A stretch of DNA of 64,000 bases from positions 1,736,001-1,800,000 of the forward strand of contig JAOVFP010000019.1 of assembly GCA_025738555.1 (NCBI GenBank). The letters are read 5' to 3'. Made by a program: the position numbers and the translations under genes. Below are positions 11,027 through 23,802 of this stretch, in pieces. The DNA is from Cyathus striatus. Lineage: Eukaryota > Basidiomycota > Agaricomycetes > Agaricales > Nidulariaceae. Under the pieces are notes generated by a model that was not told where the DNA came from, did no database searches, and worked only from the letters and a program-made list of their open reading frames with translations. The first letter of the stretch is position 1. Each line of letters opens with the position of its first letter.

Positions 11027-13450
11027 GTGAGCAGTTCCCCCTCAGGGCAAGAAGGACAGCAAATATACCATAATGCGCCAGCCATACTTGAGGGAAGAAA
11101 AATGCTAGCAGAAGAACTGGCACCTCACCTATCCAATCAGCCAGGTGACCAAACCACTGCAACAGTAGCGGCAAGTGAATACCAGCAAGGGGACAACAAC
11201 CCCTTGCACATAAGTGACCTGGAACAAATGTGGCCAGCTCAAATGCCAGTAAGACAACCCACACCAAGGACAGTGCAGGTAGCCAACACACCCAGGTTAA
11301 TCAACCCAGAACTGAAGGAAAGACAAGACGATAATGACAATGAATCTGTTGTTATCAATGAGAAAGAAATGACCTTTGAACAACGAATGCAGTCCTTATA
11401 ACTACTACATGCCAACAGAATATCCAACAAGAGGATGGAAGAACTACTGCAGAAGGCCCAAAGAAAGGTGGACAAGATGGCCACCAGACTCGTAAACCAA
11501 GAGGAGAATAGGTACATAGAGGCCATAATGGCCTACCTCACCAATCTCATACAATTATACTACTCTGCGAAGGCCAACCAGAGGGCCTCCCGAGCAACGA
11601 CACCTATGTCCCAGGTCACCTTAGACCTGAGACAAGCTATACCCAAGGAACAAATTAAACAGGAAGAACGGCCTCAATGACAACTGTTCTCCGACCCTAA
11701 CATAGACATGGCAGTGGCTCAAATCCACCAGCCACAACAACCTCAGGAGGAAGCTGAACAATATCAGCTTAGAGTGTTGGCACAACAACGCTACAGGACG
11801 GTACTCACTCAACAATGAGTGCCATTCAATGCTCCAAGTACAATGACTGGAATATCATCATTCCAGCCACTAATTGCATCTTCACCATACTTCCCACATG
11901 GGATGAGTACAGTCCCAGAATTCGTCATGGTGTGACCGAACCAAGTTGCCACCAACAGGAGAATACTGAGGGCGACTCGAAAGGAGGACCAAATTGCCCT
12001 CCAGCACATGCGCAATAAAGACATTGATGAATATAACTCCTCAATCATCGATGACCAACACATTCAGTTTGATAGAGGGAAAAGCATAGACTTAGATGGA
12101 GAAGAGAGGGCACAAGAGGCACTAACAGGAGTGCACCCAATGGATGACGGTAGGACCATAGAGTGCCCTACCAGTGCACGCAGACCACCTGTCGCTTTCA
12201 TTGAGGAATGGGAAGATAACCACACCTCACCAATGAAGGAAGCGCAACCAAAGCCACTCGAAGAAACTAGCCCGCAGCAGGAACATTTTATACCTGCTCC
12301 TATTAAGACAGAAGGAACACCAGTTCCTCCAATGCATGCACAGACATGGGGACAACAATTCTCAATGCCACCTCCAATACAACCCCAATCTGTATGGCCA
12401 GGAGTAATTGATGCCCAGGAACACAGGTGCAATGTGATGCACGACAAATTGCATAATATAATACACCAATACCTGGAAAGACGAATGTCCCTACCAGAAG
12501 GGTGCCGACTGTTACATGTCGACACCAAGAATCTATGCAAGTTCACAGGTGATAAAACACTTTATCACATGTTCGAACATTGGCTGCTGGACATGAGCAT
12601 CCAGATGCACCTCCTAATGCTAGGAGGACATGAATGGGAATATGAAAGGGTACTACTTTTGAAAGAGTACCTCGAAGGCGAGGCAGCAATGTGGTATCAC
12701 TGCTATGTAATTAACCCATCAAGCACACACAGAGACTGGACATTTGAGGAAATAATAATTGGCCTCTATGATTGATTTGAACACAAATCCATGAACCAGG
12801 ATGCCAGAGAAGCATTCTATAATGTGAAATACAATCCAGTATCAGGGCTACAAGGCTTGTTTGACACAATGACTGAACACATGCAAAGTATGGCAGCCCC
12901 ACTTGACAAATATGCATTCACACAAGCATTCATCAATGCCATGCCTGCTGAAATGAGGAAGAAGCTTATCGAGGACCTACTACTAGTCCCTGACATCAAC
13001 ACTGCAGATGACTTCCTAGCCATCGGAAGGTCCATTAAAACAGGCAAGTGGAACTACCACAATACTGAATGGTACCTGGATAATCACGTTCGACCATTGA
13101 TATCAAGACCAGTTATCCAACTGTTACCCACAAAAATGAGGGACTGAGTCCCGATAGCACACCAAAGACATATGGAAACAAGACCATGACTACAACCTAG
13201 ACCAGCAACACAACCAGCCCCTGGGGACAAACTGACAACTGACCCCCTACGTCAAGAGAACAAAAACCCCATGCACTACTCACGGAAGCCACCAATTCAA
13301 GCGAAAACATCACTGAAAGTGGAGGCAAGGACCACCCCCTGCAATCTGGACCAGCATGCCACAACAGAGGCATGCTACCACTGTGGAAAGGCTGGCCACT
13401 TCAAGAAGACCTGCCCCACCAGGACCAAATACACGCAGCCCACTCAGTGA
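11027..13450 (+). pseudogene. gypsy gag-like polyprotein
   Basis: Frame 2 stays open from at least 11027 to 13450 except for single stops (11399, 11678, 11816, 11936, 12773, 13145, 13187). It encodes a gag capsid-like region: YERVLLLKEYLEGEAAMWY, then GLYD[stop]FEHKSMNQDAREAFYNVKY, and a CCHC knuckle CYHCGKAGHFKKTC near 13375-13420. Several stops are TGA where an arginine is expected, for example before FEHK. There is no ATG at the left edge in this frame, so the true start is upstream or lost. Gag would bind and package element RNA in cytoplasmic particles. Confidence 0.88.
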
Positions 13451-16400
13451 CTGAAGAGAACGAAGCATTGGGTCCAATAGAGGATGAAACCCCACCCTCT
13501 GAATATGACAATGAAGCTGACTGATCGGAAATCGAGACAGACATCAAGGACAACCCCTACAGTGAATACTACAACTCCAATAGTGACTACCCAGATGCTA
13601 TATGAGTCACTACAATAGTCCAGAGCTGACCAGACAGCGGAATCACACCCAAGACTAAATGGGTCATAATGAAATTCACCAAGAAGACAATCAAATGGCC
13701 AGTCATCCCCAAGGAAGAGAAGTGGTGCCTCACAACCTACATCACAGTCAGCGATGTACCAGCATGGGCACTATGGGATTCTGGTAGCACAATAACAGGG
13801 ATTACCCTGTCATATGCCCAGATAGCCAAGATACCTGTAAGCCAACTATCAAAGGAATACACATTACAATTGGGAACAGTAGGGAGCCGATCCACAGTAA
13901 AATACAGAACATTCCTGGAGCCGCAACTGCCAGGACTAAATGGACCAATTTATGCAGACATGGCCAATTTCGACCACTACGACATGATTGTTGGAACCCC
14001 CATGATGATTGCAAACAAAGCCAGCTTAGACTTCGAACAGAGATGCATCAGGTTTAATGGCACAGACATCCCCACTGTCATCATACGAATGACAGCAAAC
14101 AATGGGAGACTGAGGTGCTATAGAACAGTGGATAAGAAAGAACACTGACTAGCTCCACATAGGCAGCCTAAACCATCTATCAAGATACTACAAGATGAGG
14201 AAGGGCAAGGAGCACTATACCCCCTGCCCACACATATTCCCCATATCATTATGAACCATGAGGAATATAATAATTACTCAGGGGATGGTAAACAATCACC
14301 ACCTGATAAGGACACTAGGGCACATACAATGCCCCAGCCACCAACAAACCATGAGGAGCAAAACAAAGAACCAGATGTACTTTACTGCCAACTGACATCA
14401 TCGAAGGTCAAAGTCAAGGACCTAGTTACTGACGATGAACCACCTGACACAACCAACCACAGGACACTGACAGATCGACCAATAACACAAATCGACCCAG
14501 GATGGATCATGGACCCCTGAATGCCAGATGAGTGGAACATGATGGTCGCAGACATGTACCCATGAACACAAGGACACAGGATCCCTGTAAGCAAATATTA
14601 TAACACCCTGCAACCACGGGATGTATCTGAATGAACAACAATACACCCCATCCCCAGACTAGAAACTCAAATAAACAAGTTGACAATCGAAAGTGAGCCG
14701 GACTATGAATGCTCATTGAGAGTGCTCCACAAGCAATTCAAACCACCCAAGCAGACCAAGAATCCAAGGCCAACCACTACTGCCAAAGGAAAGGGTAAAG
14801 CAAAGACCCTAACTGAAGATGACATACTCAATCTAAGGAAAAACTGGATGGAATCATATGCAGACATATTAAATGGCACCCCAGACCATCTACTGCCATT
14901 TTGTGAAGTCAATCATGAAATCCACCTGATCGACAATAATAGGCAGTACAAGTACCACATGCCACAATGTCCCCATGCACTGCAGGAGGAGTTTCACAAA
15001 AAACTTAACCGCTATCAAGATGCTGGTTGGTGGGAGGCTTGCTCAGTCACACAGGCAGCACCACTATTATGCCTGGCAAAAAAGGATCGATGACTACAGA
15101 CAGTCATCAATGCTAGACAACGAAACGAGAACACCATTAAAGATGTTATGCCACTACCAGACCAAGAAGTGATCTGTGAAGATGTAGTTAGAGGGAAGTA
15201 TAGGTCCAAGATTGACCTAACAGATGCATACAAACAGGTCCAAGTACAACCTGAGGATGTTGGGAAAACAGTGTTCTCCACTATATGTGGAACATACATA
15301 AGTCACATCATGCAACAAGGGGACTGTAATGCCCTCATGACATTTCAACGACTCATGACTGCAATATTCCGAGACATAATAGGCAGATTCATGCATACCT
15401 ATATTGACGACATCTTTGTGTACTCAGACACAATCAAGGAACACAAACAGCACCTCAAGGTAATCTTCGACAGGCTGAGGGAAAACTACCTCTACCTAAA
15501 GAAAGCCAAATGCGAACTATATGCCCCCAATGTGGACTGCCTAGGCCACATAATCAACAACCAGGGTATACACCCAGATATGGACAAGCTGAGCTGCATA
15601 TGAGAATGGAGGGTACCATGGACCTATAATAACATACAACGATTTGTGGGACTAGTAAATTATGTAGGCCACTTCTTGCTGGACATTTTGGCCTACACTA
15701 GCCCATTACTAGCAATGAACCAGAATGGAGCGCCATTCCTATGGCACCCCATACACCAATGCTGCTTTGATATGATAAAACAGATATGCTGCAAGACACC
15801 AATACTACATCCTATCAACCCCCAGAACCAAGAACCGATATGGCTCATCTGCGACGCACCCAAAACAGGCATAGGGGCTATGTACGGACAAGGCCCCTCT
15901 TGAGACAAATGTAGACCAGCAGGCTTTATGCCCCGCAAATTCTCCCCAGCCCAACAAAACTATGCAGTGTATGAACTCGAGACACTGGCAATACTAGAAG
16001 CCCTCCTCAAATGGGAAGACAAACTAGTTGGATATGATATCCACATCATAACTGATCATAAGGCATTAGAGTTCTTCAAGACCCAAGGAAACTTATCCAA
16101 CAGACAATGGCGATGGATGGATTATATGTTGAGGTTCAACTTTGACATCATGTATATAAAAGGAGAATATAATAAAGTAGTGGATTGCTTATCCTGATAC
16201 TATGAAAGTGATGTGCCCAACAAAACACATGACACAATGGAATATGTTCATGCCAATGCCCAGATCAACCCCACTGGGGAAGACCTCCCACAAAGATGAT
16301 ACACCAAAATTCACAAACATACCATCAAGATCAGAGCATTGCGAGCAATGGAGATACAATGCAGCAAATGCCTACAAGAGAAAAGAGAGCTGAGGGACAT

Positions 16401-18042
16401 CAAAGCCGAGGACCTAAAAGCCCCTGACAACCAAAAAACAAGCACAAATGATGTGCCTACACAAGCCACACACAGATCCACAGACCACAAAACGACACTA
16501 GCAGATTTTATGTTTAGCAGGGAAGCCCTGCCAAAACCAGCTGCGACCAATGATGAACCAATACTCCAAGACATAAGAAATGCCTACCACAAAGATAAGT
16601 TATTTAAGCTTATACTGGAAGACCCAGAAGCCCATCCCCTCTTCACAATACATGATGGACTGATTTGGCACAAGAATCTGAAAGGCGACGAGGTAATCTG
16701 TATACCTCACAACAGAACAATTATCACTACAATCATCAAACAATCACACATGATTGTAGGACATTTCAATGACCAACGAACGACTGAATATGCCTGACGC
16801 TGGTTCTGGTGGCCGCAGATTGCCTGTGATATCAAGGAATTCTGCAAAACCTGCGAGCCTTGCCAACAAACCAAGACCAGCACCAAGAAATTGGCAGGGA
16901 AACTACATCCCCTGCCAGTCCCCACAAAGCCATGGGGACTCCATTGGAATGGACTTTGTAGGGCCCTTCCTGGAAACAAAAGGATATAACTACCTATGGG
17001 TAGTTATATATCGGATGACAAGTATGGTACACTTTATACCAGTACACACAACCATGAAAGCATCTGACCTATCATGGATCTATAAATGGGAGATAGTCTG
17101 ATTACATGGACTACCCAGTAGCATTGTCAGCGACTGGGATTCCAAGTTCACATCAAAATGGTGGCGTGAACTCCACCATATATTAGGAGCAAAGCTCCTA
17201 ATGTCCACATCCTTCCACCCTGAGATGGATGGACAAACAGAATGCATGAACAGAAATGCAGGACAAATATTCCACACAATGGTAAACCCAGACCAAAAAA
17301 ATTAGCTGGACAAGATTGACCTAGTGGAATTTGTGATCAACTCAAGCATATCCAGTACAACAGGATATGTGCCCTTTGAACTAAACAGCAGATACATGCC
17401 ATTGATGATTAAAGAAATCCGCAGCAATGACAAGATACACAAAGGTGTACAAGCCTTTGTGGAACAAGCATTAATGAACATAGCAGAAGCACATGATGGA
17501 TAATAATAAAGCAGGTCTTCCAAACACACCACACCAATAAGAGCCATGGTGAAGAACCAGAAATCAAAATAGGTTCACTAGTGTACCTATCAACAGAGAA
17601 CCTCAACATGCCCAAAGGGAGGGCATGCAAATTATGCCCCAAATTCATAGGACCATACTGCATCATAGCAGCACAGCCAGAAAAATCGAACTACACAATC
17701 AAATTACCACAAGTGCTAAAAGCATGCAGGATATTCCCAACATTTCACATTAGTGTACTGCGGCTGTACCAGGCATCAAATGATGCCCTCTTTCCCAACA
17801 GGTCTAAATCCGAACCATATGACTTCGGCACCAACAATGATCAGGAATGGTTCATGGATGACATAATTGGCCACAGGTGGAAGGACAAAAGAACCATTGA
17901 ATACAAGGTCCAATGGAGCCTTGGAAACACAACCTGAGAACCACATCACGAGTGCAAGGACTTGCAAGCCCTTGACCATTATCTTGAACTTCACAGTGTA
18001 AAGAAGCACACCACACTACCACACAAAACCACCCAACCATAA
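13441..18042 (+). pseudogene. gypsy pol: protease, RT, RNase H, integrase, chromodomain
   Basis: Mostly in frame 1. Landmarks: protease ALWDSGSTITG (near 13770); reverse transcriptase IDLTDAYKQV and the YIDDIF catalytic box (near 15400); RNase H LICDAPKTGIGAM (near 15850) and ITDHKALEFF; integrase HMIVGHFN plus CKTCEPCQQ zinc finger (16740-16870); core GMDFVGPF and IVSDWDSKFTSKWW (16950-17165); FHPEMDGQTECMNR; chromodomain DIIGHRWKDKRTIEYKVQW (near 17860). An extra G around 16935 shifts integrase into frame 2, and frame 1 returns near 17540. Gag sits one frame forward, so a -1 frameshift at the overlap (13441-13450) is plausible. The chromodomain would steer integration to heterochromatin. 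Confidence 0.93.
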
Positions 18043-18884
18043 TTAGAGAAGACAATATTTGGCAGAAACCTTACATATCAACAACATTGCCCACAAACCA
18101 CAACAATAACCCACATGCCATGCAAACATGAACAAAAATTCACTTACCCTAACTCAACTTGTAACCACAACCATATTGACTCCACAAATGGCACAACCCC
18201 AAGACACCAACAACAACCACCCCCAACCTGAGGATGGTCATCACGACCATTCCCAACACCCGAACCCATGGACCAGAAACCTGCAGGAGGGTTCCAATAG
18301 GGGGGGATAGGGAAGCATGCATCCCCAACCTCACCAGTACCAGCAAGGCGGACAGGCACCACCATACAGATATCAAGACATGAGGGGACCATACCCATAC
18401 CCCCAAAACTACAGAGGCAGATATTCACCTCACTACCCACCACCACCACCACACCAATACGGACCGTGGGGACAATACTGGCCCCCACAAAGCACAAACC
18501 CAGCACCGCACAACTCAAGTGATGCCCTGGTAGAAATGGAGATAGACAACACAGCGGACAATGCACCCGAATTCACACAAAACAAGAAAAAGGACAAAGG
18601 AAAACAGAAGGCAACAGATGAGGAGATCAGCAAACAAGAGAAGGAAAAGCTCTTGGAAAGAAGAAGGGAGATCAGCCAGGTAATCTACGACCTGGAATGT
18701 GTCAGGGCAACGCCCATAGACAGCAAAGACCTAACAGATGGCATAACATCCACACTGCAGGCGTTACTGGAATGAATTGATGAGCTCAATGAACAAGTAG
18801 AACAACTGGAGTACCAAAATGCAGCACTCCACACAGAAATATGATATACGAGAACAAAACAACCTGCCAGCAGGAACAGGAGCT

Positions 18885-19075
18885 TTGAGAGGGATGAACG
18901 TCCCCACCAAAGGCAGATTGAGAGGGATGAATGCCCCTACCAGAGACAGGCTGAGAGGGACAAACATCCCTACCAGAGACAGATTGAGAGGGACAAACAT
19001 CCCTACTACAGACAATATGAGAGGGATGAACACCCTTATCAAAGACAGTATGAGAGACAGGGGGATACACATCCC
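18885..19075 (+). repeat. tandem repeat coding ERDxHPYQRQ units
   Basis: About six units of about 33 bp (GAGAGGGA followed by YAAACATCC or GAACRYCC types) within the extra ORF. In the coding frame they give repeated ERD-x-x-PYQRQ peptides. Confidence 0.75.
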
Positions 19076-19847
19076 ATGGAGCAGTCCAGGACAATGAGTA
19101 TGAACTACCAGAGTGACAATATATCAAGAGCACGGCCAACTAAGGCCCTGCCAGTAAAGAAGGGGCCAAGTGCAGAATCAACTGTACAAGGGAGTAGCTG
19201 AGGAACCTCCTGGAGAACATCTCCCCAGCCACCACAGCAATGCGGGTGGGCCTCTGCCACAGCCCTGGACGTACCAGGACCAACATACCCAACACTCACA
19301 AAAAGGAAGGATCCATCAATGGTAACAGAAACTGAGTATAAAGATGACAACAACAATGACAACAACGACTCGAGCCCAGTGTTACAGGACCTAACGGACC
19401 TCATGGAAGGACAAAAGAAGCATGCCCACCAACAACACGCAATAGCTGTTGCCAAGCATAAAGAGAGGAAAGGTAAGGAGAAGAAGAAGCAAATGAGCCT
19501 CACAGGACGAATCCCTGACACCATAGGAGTAGTGGAACCAAGATTGGGAAGGCCAGAGTGTGACAACTGGATATCAGGGATGGTTGGACCAACCATCTTC
19601 ATATCGGCCAGGACTAACAGGGCATATGTGGGATGCTCTGCAGAGGAAGCATCACAGTTCGAAATGAACCGCAATGGCACTTACACCACCACATCCCTGT
19701 TGTATGTAGTGGCTCTGAGAGGGTTCCCAATGAACCCTTTAGAAGGAGTGGTGTTGGCCAGAATGATCATAAAAGTGTAGTGTTTTATGATTGCAGCAAT
19801 CATCTATCTCATGATTGCCTGTTTCTAATGTAACTACTATATGCCTA

Positions 19848-20240
19848 TTACAATTATAAATGGTGATCATATGCAATCATTGGTTAGTTTGAAGTGTATA
19901 TTACTATTGTAGACCTATTATAAATGGTGATCATATGCAATCATTGGTTAATTTGAAGTGTATATTGCTATTGTAGGCTATTATAAATGGTGATCATATG
20001 CAATCATTGGTTAATTTGAAGTGTATATTACTATTGTAGGCCTATTATAAATGGTGATCATATGCAATCATTGGTTAACTTGAAGTGTATATTACTACTA
20101 TAGACCTATTATAAATGGTGATCATATGCAATCATTGGTTAATATGAAGTGTATATTACTATTGTAGACCTATTATAAATGGTGATCATATGCAATCATT
20201 GGTTAGTTTGAAGTGTATATTACTACTGTAGGCCTATTAT
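19848..20240. repeat. left array of 62-64-bp units
   Basis: Six and a part copies of a unit containing TATAAATGGTGATCATATGC and AATCATTGGTTAATTTGAAG. Mirrored in the right arm. Confidence 0.88.
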
Positions 20241-21467
20241 AAATGGTGATTTGTCACATCATTCCCGCACTCCACATACTTCCCACGCACTACATTTGTC
20301 ACACATCCACACACATCACATTTGTCAAATCATTCCTGTGCTTCACATATTTCCTGCACATCACACTCATCACATTTGTCACGCTTTAATGTGTTTGTCA
20401 TGCTTTGGAAGCGCATCACATGTCACATTTTGCATGAGCATCATATATGTCATGTTTTTGAGATGCATGATGTGTTTTTTATGTGTGTTGTGTTTGTCAA
20501 GCATTTTGCAACTTTTTGCAAATGTCACACTTTCCAATCATATGAGATTTATCTGTCTCTACAACTATTGAAATTGCCATGGAAGTGGAGTAAGTATCTA
20601 ATGGTACAGAGTGAATTACAAATACAGATGAAACAATATGTACTTGTAGAATTGGAAGACTTAAAATGGAAAATGACAATTGGAATGTTGTGGAATTGTG
20701 GTAGTAATAAGAAACTAGAATGAAAGATGTAGAGTGTTTATGTAGCTGGAGTCTTACCACTATTGACAGAGCATGAGATATTTGAAAATGAGATGGTATG
20801 AGAAGTTTTTAATCAGGTCTAGAGATGTAATGAAATGACATAGTAGAAACTATAATAGTTTGTCTGGATATGAGAGATGATGAGGTTATAAAAGATCTAC
20901 ATATGTATGACAAATGTGAAAGAATGGTGAATATGTAATTTCACATTACATCAAATTCACATGTATCAGTCATTAGATAGTCATAATTCTTGTATCAACT
21001 ATTGGTTATTCTTATATATTCAAAACACATTATAGAGTTACATACATGCTTACTCTATATGATTACATGACACTTCTACACTGTTCAATTCTCTGACATA
21101 TGTGATTTTGCTCTTTTAGTATCAGTATGCATTCATACATATGAAAACCACCTCCTGTACTTCTCTACACTTTCTTGTGCTGTGGCCATTACTTAATTGC
21201 TTTTCTATTCTTTAGTTTAGTATTCACTGAAGGCCTCTTTGCATTTTTTTCTCTCTTGCCTAAAACAACTTACTGTTACTTCTCCATAGTCATGTGCAGT
21301 ATTGTTATTGACAGAATCTGTGAAAAGTATACAAACATTTTCATTATAGACTTGCTGGAATCCCATCAACATGTTACAATCATGACACACATGCAAGCAT
21401 GATGTGCTTGAAATGTATGACACTCCTTATAAATGTGACACATGTGACATATGTGATGTGCTTCCAA

Positions 21468-21632
21468 AGCATGACAAGCGCGTTAAAGCGTGACAAACGC
21501 GTTAAAGCGTGACAAACACGTTAAAGCGTGACAAACACGTTAAAGCGTGACAAACGCGTTAAAGCGTGACAAACGCGTTAAAGCGTGACAAACGCGTTAA
21601 AGCGTGACAAACGCGTTAAAGCGTGACAAATG
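21468..21632. repeat. 19-bp tandem array GCGTGACAAACGCGTTAAA
   Basis: About nine copies of a 19-bp CpG-rich unit in the right arm only; the left arm keeps about one decayed copy (20376-20405). It is one of the few CG-dense spots between 5 and 36 kb. Confidence 0.85.
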
Positions 21633-21756
21633 TGACGAGTGTGATGCGTGGGAAATATGTGAAGCGCGGGAATGATTTGACAAATGTGATGCGTGTGGAT
21701 GTGTGACAAATGTAGTGCGTGGGAAGTATGTGGAGTGCGGGAATGATGTGACAAAT

Positions 21757-22150
21757 CACCATTTATAATAGGCCTACAGTAGTAATATACACTTCAAACT
21801 AACCAATGATTGCATATGATCACCATTTATAATAGGTCTACAATAGTAATATACACTTCATATTAACCAATGATTGCATATGATCACCATTTATAATAGG
21901 TCTATAGTAGTAATATACACTTCAAGTTAACCAATGATTGCATATGATCACCATTTATAATAGGCCTACAATAGTAATATACACTTCAAATTAACCAATG
22001 ATTGCATATGATCACCATTTATAATAGCCTACAATAGCAATATACACTTCAAATTAACCAGTGATTGCATATGATCGCTGTTTGTAGTAGGTCTACAATA
22101 GTAATATACACTTCAAACTAACCAATGATTGCATATGATCACCATTTATA
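21757..22150. repeat. right array of 62-64-bp units, inverted
   Basis: Six copies of the reverse form (ATGATCACCATTTATAATAGG). One unit near 22070-22095 is divergent (CGCTGTTTGTAGTAGG). Confidence 0.88.
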
Positions 22151-23594
22151 ATTGTAATAGGCATATAGTAGTTACATTAGAAACAGGCAATCATGAGATA
22201 GATGATTGCTGCAATTATAAAACACTACACTTTTATGATCATTCTGGCTAACACTCATGCTAGAAGTCAACAACCTCCACAGGATCATCCATGATCCCCA
22301 ATATGCTCAATATGTTCAGATAGAAGCATACAAACTGCTCCAAGTGTTCCACCATATCGCCTCATGGTCTACCTGAGAGAACAGAGATCGAGTGATGCAA
22401 CACATCCTGGATGAAGAATGATTCAGCGATGGAATCCTGCCTCCATCCATTGACTTCATGCAAGGTGTCCCGAATATCGAGAGGCCTATAGCCTCCTTCT
22501 CGAGAAGAGCCTCAACTAACACAGGCAGGGCAGGACTACATATGCCTGCACCAGAAGACCAACTCCAAGTTGACATGCATTGCTGATATATTGCTCACCA
22601 TGGACACCCAGGAAGTGTGAACCCGTTCACAGGGATAGCCATGGACCATGCATTCTGAGTGTGCTGCCACAGCATGTTCAGATACCTCTTAGGGAGGGCA
22701 CTAGCTCCCTCCCATAATAACACATGACCCCCTTTTATGCATGAAGTGGCCTTCTTGATAGCTCGGCCACATCTATATGCTGAGGAGATTGAACAATGGA
22801 ACACTGCAAACCCCTCCTCTCTATTTGAGGCCCAAACCGGGCCTCAATATACATTCTGATGATACATATGTGACCTGTCAGCAGGACAAAATCTGAGCCT
22901 GCATGACATCACAGAAACATTCGTCTGAAACAGTATCCTGATCAAGTGGGTTGACTACACCTACCCATTTGGCCTAAACTATGTGGACACACACTACACC
23001 AATTCACCCCTGTGTCGTGAATTGTTGGTGGAGATGGATAACCAGAGGCTCACTTGCCTTCATCAGTATGGGGAACCCGATGCCATAGAAGACTGGGCAG
23101 GATGGTGGAGTCCTTCTCATGAGGACTTTGACCACATACATATGTTACTGGGGATTGACTTCCAAAATCATGGTCTCCACGAACGGTCAGGGCAGTGGCT
23201 GCAGTATGGTGAGGAACTGATGTTCCACTACCTGCATGATAGGCCTCCACTGCTCCTGTCCTTCAACGGGCCACTCCCAGGCCCCAGTAACTATCCTATC
23301 CCATCATCATTGGTAGGGCCAATTACCGGCCCCACCTCACCCAATATCACTGCAGGTGAGGCCCCTCCCACCACAGGGTCTAATGACCCACCAACTATTG
23401 GCACTAACGTGCCGGTAATGGGTGGGATGATGGACACCTCAGAAGATGAAGGGCTGGCTATGTGTCCCCATGCATCGACTCCGCCACAAGCATCTCCTCC
23501 ACCAGCAGGACCATCGTCCTGCCAATAATGTATATCTCGCCGTGCCTCACCCCTGCCTAGTTAGACCACATAGACTCAGTCTCAAGGGGGTGTG

Positions 23595-23802
23595 TGTAAA
23601 GCTGCACCTATCTTTCCTTCACATGCACGTATTTGTACTTGTGTAGCTGCAGCCTTTATGCTGCAGTATTTATACTTTAGCTTACCAAATATGTATGCCA
23701 GCTATTTTTCTTACCACTGTACTATGTAGATGGACAATCATACTTCAGTCTGGTTTACACAGTGCGATCATAAGGATAGCAGTAAAGGATTTCACCTTTA
23801 CA
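23595..23802 (+). repeat. 3' LTR of the gypsy element
   Basis: 208 bp, TGTAAAG to CTTTACA, preceded by a G-rich polypurine-like stretch at about 23583-23592 and followed by the ATTAC duplication. Confidence 0.92.

Larger units (their letters stand above)
19746..22260. mobile_element. fold-back (long-TIR) non-autonomous element inside gypsy
   Basis: Long inverted arms (about 19746-20470 and 21440-22260) end in GAGTGGTGTTGGCC on the left and GAGTGTTAGCC on the reverse right. TAGAAG flanks both sides (19740-19745, 22261-22266). Each arm holds six tandem 62-64-bp units, then TTTGTCAC-type repeats. The centre (about 20530-21400) has no transposase. Removal restores the reading frame of the gypsy 3' ORF. 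The duplication may be longer but degraded (9-10 bp would suggest a MULE). Classification is therefore open; insertion into the retroelement is certain. Confidence 0.85.
18128..23528 (+). pseudogene. extra 3' ORF of the gypsy element, split by fold-back insertion
   Basis: Downstream of pol, a further reading frame runs from about 18128 to 19745. It resumes after the fold-back element at 22267 and ends at the TAA following SSCQ at 23528. Skipping 19746-22266 joins the two halves in frame (MNPLE then VNNLHRIIHDP), which shows they were one ORF. Features: proline/tyrosine-rich N-terminus (HYPPPPPHQYGPWGQYWPP), a lysine/glutamate-rich helix, repeats of ERDxHPYQRQ, a basic segment KHKERKGKEKKK, and a C-terminus rich in G, P and T. 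About ten in-frame stops. It is in the env position but shows no signal peptide or membrane span. Function unknown. Confidence 0.75.
10560..23802 (+). mobile_element. Ty3/gypsy chromovirus LTR retrotransposon
   Basis: LTRs of 207 and 208 bp start TGTAAAG and end CTTTACA. The 5-bp target duplication ATTAC is present at 10555-10559 and 23803-23807. Order inside: gag with zinc knuckle, aspartic protease, reverse transcriptase, RNase H, integrase, chromodomain, then a long extra ORF region before a purine-rich stretch (CTCAAGGGGGTG) at the 3' LTR. This order and the chromodomain identify a chromovirus. All ORFs have in-frame stops, mostly TGA, and pol has at least two frame changes, so the copy is dead. 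Without the fold-back insertion at 19746 it would be about 10.7 kb, large for the group because of the 3' ORF. Confidence 0.93.

Noticed and set aside
12064..12546. 160-codon minus-strand ORF opposite gag
   Set aside because: Antisense shadow of the gag frame; no recognisable motif.
18144..19680. Cys/Val-rich minus ORFs opposite the gypsy 3' ORF
   Set aside because: Antisense of Pro/Gln-rich coding sequence; the in-frame join across the fold-back element supports the plus strand.
21468..21632. CRISPR-like array
   Set aside because: The 19-bp units are directly adjacent with no spacers; it is a simple tandem array in a eukaryotic fold-back element.
18128..23528. Retroviral envelope gene
   Set aside because: No signal peptide, transmembrane segment or cleavage motif is visible; the position alone is not enough.
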